The notes under the pieces were generated by a model. That model was not told the DNA's origin, searched no databases, and saw only the letters and a list, made by a program, of their open reading frames with translations. A stretch of 64,000 nt of DNA, taken from Erigeron canadensis. Its lineage: Eukaryota; Streptophyta; Magnoliopsida; Asterales; Asteraceae. Numbering within the stretch: the stretch's first letter is position 1; each line of letters opens with the position of its first letter. Positions 57,047 to 64,000 of the stretch are shown here, piece after piece. The position numbers and the translations under genes are program-made. The DNA lies in assembly GCF_010389155.1 (NCBI RefSeq), contig NC_057768.1, forward strand, positions 4,648,501 through 4,712,500, read 5' to 3'.

Positions 57047-60000
57047 ATGAAGTCTATGATCAACAACAATAATGACAACAACAATGGCAACAACAACAAT
57101 GACAAAAACAACAACAACAACTGGTTAGGTTTCTCTCTTTCTCCTCATATGAACACAAACACTTCAAGAAATAGTCAAATGGAAGGCTCACCACCTCCTC
57201 CTTGTTCTAATTCTACTTCAAACCCCATAAATTATTTCAATCTTCCATCTCATTTCAACTACTCAAACATCTATGGAGTTGAAAGTGATCAAAATGGTAA
57301 TAATGGAATTTACTCTGCATTTCCTATAATGCCCTTGAAGTCAGATGGTTCACTTTGTTTAATGGAAGCCATCACTAGAACACATTCACAAGGTATATTA
57401 TATATATTGTGTCTTTCTATTTGTTTGTTTGTTTTTGTGAATAAATGTGCTTCCTTTTATATTATATTGTTGTTGTGTGTTTTAGGCATGGTAAGTTCAA
57501 CAACACCAAAACTTGAGAATTTTTTTGGTGGTGTAACAATGGGGACCCCTGACTATGGCAGAGGAGGTCATGGAGGAGCTACAATGGGTCTTTGTTTAGA
57601 TAATAATAATCATAATCATAATCATAATAATAGTACTACAACAATGTACTATAATAACCATAATCACCCTGACCATAATACTAGACTTGAAGCCCAACAT
57701 TACCAACATCATCAACAAGACTATTCTAGTTTTAGACCAATGTATGTTCAACAACAACAAGAACAACAACAAGGGGTGATCAAAGAAGCCCAGATTGGTG
57801 ATTTTCATCATTTACCAAGTATTGGTGAAGATGTTGTTGATGATGATATAAATGGCATGAAAAACTGGATTTCAAGAAACTATCATTCTAGTGGTGGTGG
57901 TGGTAATGCTGACCATGGTGATTTGCAGTCACTAAGTTTGTCAATGAGTTTTGGTTGTTCACAACAGTCAACCACATGTGTGGCTGCTGCACCACCACAT
58001 CATCAGCAAATTATACCTGCTGCTGCTGCTCCTGTTTCTGGTTCTGTTCCTGCAAATATTGTCACTGATTGTGCTGTGATGGATTCCAAAAAAAGAGGGT
58101 CAGAGAAAGTTGACCAACAGAAACAAATTGTTCATAGGAAATCTATAGATACATTTGGTCAAAGAACCTCTCAGTATAGAGGTGTTACAAGGTTCATTCT
58201 TCTTATCTTTTTTGTTATATTAAGTTTATATCCAATCCTGCCATAAGTAGAGTTTAGTAATGTAAAAGATTTTTTTTTTTTTTTTTTGGTTTGATAAATC
58301 AGGCATAGATGGACTGGTAGATATGAAGCACATTTGTGGGATAACAGTTGTAAGAAAGAAGGGCAAAGCAGGAAGGGAAGACAAGGTTAGATATGAAAAC
58401 AAAAACATAATAATTATTTAGTATTGACTTTTATATTATTGGCACCTTTGACTCATGATTACTTCAAATTCTTACCGGTTATTTTGTTTTTTTGTTTTGT
58501 TTGCTGGATTCAACACTTTGCTTTTGCTTCAGTTTATCTAGGTATGTCTTAATTTCTTGCATGTATTATGAACAATTTAGCAAAAACACACTTATTTTTA
58601 AGCATTTGAATATTGTCTATTTTGAGCACATGAACTTTTAAGCATTATAAAGTATGTACTCTCCAAGACATCAAAATGCACCAAAACATAGAAATGAACT
58701 TCTTTATTTTTTTTCTGTAAATTTTAGGTGGTTATGATATGGAAGAGAAAGCTGCTAGAGCTTATGATTTAGCTGCACTTAAGTATTGGGGTCCTGCGAC
58801 TCACATCAATTTTCCGGTATAATTAACTCTCCGAAATTTCTGAAACTTGCTATTTTATGATGTTTTTGTATATACTTATGTATATATGACATAGTTGGAG
58901 AACTATGAACAAGAAGTTGTGGAAATGAAGAACATGTCTAGACAAGAATATGTTGCTCATTTGAGAAGGTATTATAACTTTTTAAACTCCCATTTTTAAA
59001 CAATTAAGTCCATAATTTTAAAACTTTTTTTTTATATCATAATGTTTTTCAGGAGAAGCAGTGGTTTCTCTAGGGGAGCCTCAGTCTATAGAGGAGTAAC
59101 AAGGTCTAGAAATGATCTTATACTTCAAAAGTACATTATGTATGTCCATAACTTTCATAAAAATAGTACTATCATAGTTTATCTAAAATGGTTTCGTTTC
59201 GTGTTTCAGGCACCATCAACATGGTCGATGGCAAGCTCGGATCGGCCGTGTGGCCGGGAACAAAGATCTTTATTTGGGCACATTCAGTAAGTTAACTTGT
59301 AATCTTATGCCAAAAAATATTTAGTGTTACTGTTGTAATTGTCCTTTATATAAAAGTGTACATGACCAACAGACAAAATGTGAATGCTTTCAAAATACTC
59401 CCATGCCAGACTTAAAAATCTCTGAAAATCTTGACCTTTAAGATGATAGATGGATGATCAAAGCTGCTTTTGTCAACAAAATAAGGCTGATTATTTTTTT
59501 TTATTTATTAAGAGCATCTTCTCTGTGACTACCTTCCATCCAATGGCCAATGCATGTTTTTATGTCATTTATGTTTTTTCTGCATTTTTCAGTTTTTGGT
59601 ACAAAGTCACAAAAGCTATATGTTTAAGTAGGACCCCAAATTGTACATTATTTGTTTTTCAAACTTTTATTCACAAAATGTGAATTTATTTGACAGGCAC
59701 CCAAGAGGAGGCTGCTGAGGCTTATGATGTGGCTGCAATTAAATTCCGTGGTGTTAACGCGGTCACAAACTTTGACATCTCAAGGTATAACGTTGAAAAG
59801 ATCATTGCAAGTAATACCCTTTTGGCTGGAGAACTAGCGAGGCGAACCAAAGTAATTGACCCCACAACTGAACTATTATCGGACCAACAGGTTCATGATA
59901 ATGAACCCAAAGACCCATTAACCGAGCCCACCACCAATAGAAACATGTTGGACTGGAAAATGACTCTGTATGATCAAAATGCAACTGGACCAGGGCTCGA

Positions 60001-60238
60001 GGGAGACGAGTCCTCTAAACTTGGACCACATTTATCAAATGCTTCTTCATTGGTGACAAGTTTGAGTAGTTCGCGAGAAGATAGCCCCGAGAGAAACAAC
60101 AACAATCTTCTTCCAATGGGTCTAGAAACGCCGCCGTCTGCTTCCAAGTTTCTTGGAACTTCTTCTGGCAATGCATGGATTCCAACAGCAGTAACAAGGC
60201 CTCATATCCCAGTTTATGCTGCATGGACAGATGCTTGA
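57047..60238 (+). CDS. ANT: AINTEGUMENTA-like AP2 transcription factor, 9 exons, 658 aa
   Basis: Exons: 57047-57392, 57486-58191, 58303-58385, 58533-58541 (9-nt microexon), 58728-58816, 58895-58968, 59053-59103, 59210-59286, 59697-60238. All junctions are GT-AG and keep frame. The N-terminus has WLGFSLSP and [15 protein letters not shown], then [10 protein letters not shown]. The pre-AP2 segment is [21 protein letters not shown]2 repeat 1 spans about 344-411, the linker about 412-446, and AP2 repeat 2 about 447-511. The C-terminus ends PVYAAWTDA. This matches ANT of the euANT clade, a nuclear factor that promotes organ growth and ovule and floral development. No miR172 site was seen, as expected for this clade. 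N-runs near the start come from an AAC microsatellite. Paralogues (AIL1, AIL5) are the alternative. Confidence 0.9.
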
Positions 60239-61053
60239 TCAATGAGAATTAAGAAAAAAAGGAATTTATGGGGTCTCTCTTTCTTAATTTTTATTTGTTT
60301 TTTACTCTGCTTAAATATATTATGTATTAATTTGAATTGGGAAGGGGTAAATTCAGTTCAATATGGGATCTTGTAACACTTTCCTGCTTAGTTACATGAG
60401 TTCCAAATTTTCTAACTCTCCAAGATCATTTAATTAAAGGAAAGCTAGTTTCTTTTTCTACCTAGCCCGCGAGACTATAACAGGATTGGGTATTTTTGTT
60501 GCTAGTACGTTTGGTTTTCTAAACCTTATCAATCTGGTTACAAGAATTTATCTTGCATGAAATGTATAAGTTTTTACTATTAGAAAAGATGGATTTAAAG
60601 GGCGAAAAATGATGAAAGAGGTTTTATGACAGAATGATTCATTGACCATAGTTTGAAGATTATGATTAGATTTGGGCCTTTTTTACTAATGGTCCGATTT
60701 AAGTACACGAATTGAACCCAGCTCAGTCTTTCCAATTATGCAATAGATTGTGTTTGTTCTTTTGACCTATAATTGTTATTGCATGTCACCATGCAATATC
60801 TATGATTTTATATCACTATAAAGCTCAATTTCATCATTACTTCCCTTTACTTTTTTGATACAAAACAATATCTCATTCTCTTTTACAATAATACACATAT
60901 TGATCTCTATTTACTTGTGTGTTCCAAACTAATTTTAACTAGATAGCACCTTGGTTTTTCTATGATAAGACTATCAAAGCTATGTTGTCTGGTTATTTAA
61001 GGCTTCAATTCATAAGTTTATTTAGACACCAAATCTGTTTTTACACATTTGGC

Positions 61054-61084
<31 letters not shown>

Positions 61085-62295
61085 GGCAGAGTGTTTTGTT
61101 TCATCCCTTTTATGTCGATAAATTAATCACTAATCCTAAGAAATGTTAATTTTTTTTTTTTTTAACGACAAATCTATTCTATTTCTATACTGCACTAAAA
61201 ACCGATACCTCCTCAAGAAACACATGTTCATTTTACATCTCTCATTCTTTCTTACTGTAAACATCTTTGTTCGAAAAACATTAGTTTTTGTGGCAAAAAA
61301 ACAGATATAAAATTTTGGTGGGTATTGTAGACTTTAAGTGGTGGTTTAGCTTTAAGATTTAGATGTAGAATTTTGGTGGAAACTAATGATGATATTTGGA
61401 CATTAAAGGAGTTAATGTGGGCTTTTCTTTTCTCTTCATAAACAAAATCATTACATTTTCATATAATCATTCTTAAAGCAAAATATGCTTCAATCACCAC
61501 TCCTCGTGTGGGTCTCAACTTTTTACCTTTGACCATCATCTCACACTCTTATTACTCACTTACACCCGTTTTCATGTTAATTTGCATTTTCTTTATTTAA
61601 ATGTTTTGTGCTTATCATGATACGAGTACTAACTATTACTTTCACATGGTTAAATGTTTTATGTACTTCGAATTCCAATATAATCTTAGATAAAACTGTC
61701 TTTGGATTTATGTATATAATATTAGTCACGATATAAAGGGGCTTATTTGTTTGTACATTAAAATATGTGTACAAGCATACGACACAAGACAACCTTATCA
61801 TTTCACTCTTTTGTCTTTTCTTTGTAATTAGAGTGTAAAAAGGTAGTTTTTAAGATTTTAGTAGTGTTTGTACAAATAATAAGTAAGATTATATATATAG
61901 GTTTTAGGTAAAATAAAACAACTATTAAAGTAAAACAAATAAAATAATAGGTTTTTTCTTCAGTGATAATCACTGTCCATCATGAAAATCATAATACATC
62001 AAATGCTTCGTGAATCTTCGTGCATCAATTTAACCATGATCTAAGGGTCAAGATCTTGTCTTATTTGTTTTACTTTAATATTTGTTTTACAATACCCAAC
62101 CCTTATATATATAAGTTGAAAAATCTTTTATCTTTGAAAACAAAATTTCAAGAATTGATTCACGTATTCCCTGCAAAATGACCAAAGTTTACCTTTGGTG
62201 AGTATATGGAAGGTAATTACAAATTCATAAGTGGTTTCTTTTGGTTTTAACCCAAACCGAACTTACTGAGATTCACTGTTCAATTCAGTTTCATT
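60239..62295. other. Intergenic downstream of ANT-like gene
   Basis: No gene recognised. (TA)n at 61054-61078. Frames at 61577-61801 and 62291-62476 (minus) have no domain. Confidence 0.5.
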
Positions 62296-62757
62296 TGTTG
62301 GAATAAACATGATTCGATTCGAGTGATAAAACATTACATATCGTCCTGTGGAACCTATAAGAGCATAAAACATAATTGCTATTGATTTCAGGTTCCCAAA
62401 ACAAAGTGATTGAGTAATAATGGGATGATTGAATTCGGCTGTAAGTGATGCACGAATTGGAGAGGAGAAAACACACGAAAATTAGGGTGTATTATGTGTG
62501 TAGGGATTAACCTTAACTTAGGGTTAATGACTCTCTATATATAAGGAGAGTATTTACACTTTAAACCCCTTTGGTGTTTAATGTGTGCACCATTTGTCCT
62601 CTTAATTACAATCACATAATGAAAAACCCTATACTGCGTCTTTAAGAGTAAATAAGCCCATTATATATTTACTAGACATAGGGATTTCAGTTATCGTCCA
62701 TTATCATATCAGGAATGATACATGATCAGTGGCGGTCACACTAACGTGGTTCCAACA
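62296..62757. mobile_element. Solo LTR, 462 bp
   Basis: It begins TGTTGGAATAAAC and ends GTGGTTCCAACA: TG/CA ends inside an 8-bp inverted repeat TGTTGGAA/TTCCAACA. Flanks tcatt (62291-62295) and tcagt (62758-62762) agree at four of five bases. A TATA-like tatatataagg lies near 62535. No internal genes. Confidence 0.75.
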
Positions 62758-63421
62758 TCAGTTTAACGTCAAAAAAACAAAAATAATAATTTAAAAAACA
62801 AATAATTTGAAATACACCCAGCAAACGAAAGACCATGCCGATTATCAAACACCTCGTCATAAATTACAAATTCTATTTAGGTACAAATCTTCTACAAAAC
62901 TTCTTAGTTGTTACTCTCATGTTGAAAAAGGTTCTAATGTTTAATTTGTTAGACGGTCGGTAATATATCCTTGTCTTTACAACTCCTTTTCCATATGAAA
63001 TAGTTGTTTGATCTTCATTCAGTGTATATAAAAAGTATATATTACTAGTTTTCTTGTGTGATAGCTAGCTAGCTGCAATATATTTAGAACATTTATGTCT
63101 TTTCAAACAGCAAGATTTTTTAATTTTTTCCATGTTATGTCCCCAAAATTGCATGACAAAGAGGAAAGAATTATTGTTATTCCATGCAAAAAAGCAGAAT
63201 TGTACGTAAAGCTGTAGAAATTCAACTTTGGACCATGGATCGGAATTGATGAATGTTTTTCACTGTGGATTTTTCATGAACATATTGTTAGTACTATTAA
63301 ATATTAAATTAAACTTGCATATACTAGTGCATTGCCTCTTTATTAATGAAATGAACCAGTATAGAAGAAACAAAAACGCACCCCTATCACGACCTCATTA
63401 TTTAGTATTTTGACCACCCAA
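62758..63421. other. Intergenic, nothing recognised
   Basis: AT-rich sequence without a gene or clear element boundary. Confidence 0.5.
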
Positions 63422-63535
63422 TTTTTGCAGCGAGGGTCGCTGCAAAAACTCTAGCTACGTCAGCTTTCCACTACCGACGCCTTTATTGGTTTGACCGGTT
63501 TAAATGCAGATATTGCAGCGAGGGTCACTGCAATA
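63422..63535. repeat. Pair of GCAGCGA hairpins
   Basis: TTTTTGCAGCGA (63422-63433) pairs perfectly with TCGCTGCAAAAA (63437-63448) across GGG. A second hairpin, TATTGCAGCGA-ggg-TCACTGCAATA (63511-63535), has one mismatch. Such GCAGCGA repeats occur in subterminal regions of plant CACTA transposons. Confidence 0.6.
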
Positions 63536-63846
63536 AATGAAGTGAGACCCGTTTTCAAGATAAAAGCTATCCACCTATCCATTCCATCATTTTCATCTTA
63601 GATTTCAAAAACCATCCACCCACTCCACTCCGGCTAATAAGAATTCGGCCACCACGACGACACCACCAAAACACCTCCTATTTTAACAATTCAGTCCCCT
63701 TATTCTAACAATCCGACCACCACGAAATTTCGGGATCATCACCCCCGCCAGCCACCACCGTCGTGGGTAGTATTTTCCGACCATCCGGCCCCTTTTACAG
63801 CGAAGTATTAGCAACGACATTTGGACTTTTAGGAGCCCACTATTTC

Positions 63847-63928
63847 CCGGCCGCCGTTTGATTTTTCGGCTCTCCTCCCCCAAATTCCGGCCGCCGTTTG
63901 ATTTTCCAACTCTCCTTACCCCAAATTT
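63847..63928. repeat. 40-bp tandem repeat in GC-rich leader-like sequence
   Basis: ccggccgccgtttgattttt and its second copy starting at 63887 repeat head to tail, each followed by ctctcct and ccccaaatt. The surrounding 63570-63950 is C-rich on the plus strand, unlike the rest of the window, and ends near a possible splice donor (ctg|gtatgt, 63948). It may be the 5' leader of a transposon gene that continues past the window. Confidence 0.5.
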
Positions 63929-64000
63929 TCCGGTCATCTCAAATTCTGGTATGTATTTTCCGCTTTTTATTGATTTTATATGTGTTTTTGATAGTTAATT

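Noticed and set aside
57047..58246. A 399-aa single-exon reading of the ANT-like gene start
   Set aside because: It runs through intron 1 and into intron 2; it breaks the AP2 repeat at QYRGVTR. Splice sites restore the known protein.
1..64000. CRISPR arrays, bacterial operons or organellar genes
   Set aside because: No regularly spaced repeats with unique spacers, no ribosome-binding-site-led gene strings, and no plastid or mitochondrial genes were seen.

Overview
The window is nuclear DNA from a flowering plant. The evidence is a U6 snRNA gene with the plant USE and TATA promoter, an AINTEGUMENTA-type double-AP2 gene with its 9-nt microexon, a plant bZIP factor, a DUF688 gene, UGT76-like glucosyltransferase remnants, and typical plant Helitrons, MULEs, PIF/Harbinger, copia, LINE and SINE elements. 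A eudicot is likely. The UGT76-like cluster would suit Asteraceae, but that is only an impression. The DNA is AT-rich, gene-poor and full of nested transposons. No bacterial, organellar or CRISPR features were seen.

Layout. 0-1 kb: single-exon bZIP gene with a SINE inserted about 170 bp upstream of its start codon. 1-8 kb: no host gene; a Helitron carrying a broken RPA-like gene and two hAT-like elements, one holding a MULE-type MITE. 8-21 kb: a tandem array of roughly 6-kb units, on the minus strand, made of UGT76-like pseudogene pieces and DUF688 copies. One DUF688 copy (20613-21065) is intact. Two pol III type-3 transcription units lie in the array: a canonical U6 gene (14864-14965) and an unidentified structured RNA of about 134 nt (9489-9622). 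LINE debris, a Helitron and a hAT MITE interrupt the array.

21-30 kb: a 665-bp non-autonomous PIF/Harbinger-like element, then a 2.9-kb PIF/Harbinger element with an intact 414-aa transposase whose leader is split by a solo LTR. Two more MULE-MITEs and a minus-strand Helitron follow. 30-41 kb: a decayed Ty1-copia retrotransposon with a nested solo LTR in its left LTR and a 2.9-kb insertion in gag. 41.4-45.5 kb: a 4.16-kb MuDR-like MULE with a broken transposase and a nested Helitron. 46.9-47.3 kb: another Helitron.

47.8-60.2 kb: the main block of host genes, all on the plus strand: a two-exon RRM protein gene, a single-exon short-chain dehydrogenase (AYR1-like), and a nine-exon ANT-like AP2 gene. 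Two solo LTRs and a minus-strand SINE lie around them. 60-64 kb: no host gene; the last 600 bp look like the subterminal or leader region of a DNA transposon running off the end.

The host genes show no common pathway: bZIP and ANT are transcription factors, the RRM protein binds RNA, the SDR is a metabolic reductase, and DUF688 has no known function. The clearest theme is mobile-element layering. Insertion boundaries were checked by reading target-site duplications: 9 bp for four MULE-type elements, TTA for two Harbinger-type elements, 5 bp for solo LTRs, 16 and 18 bp for SINEs, and A|T sites for Helitrons.
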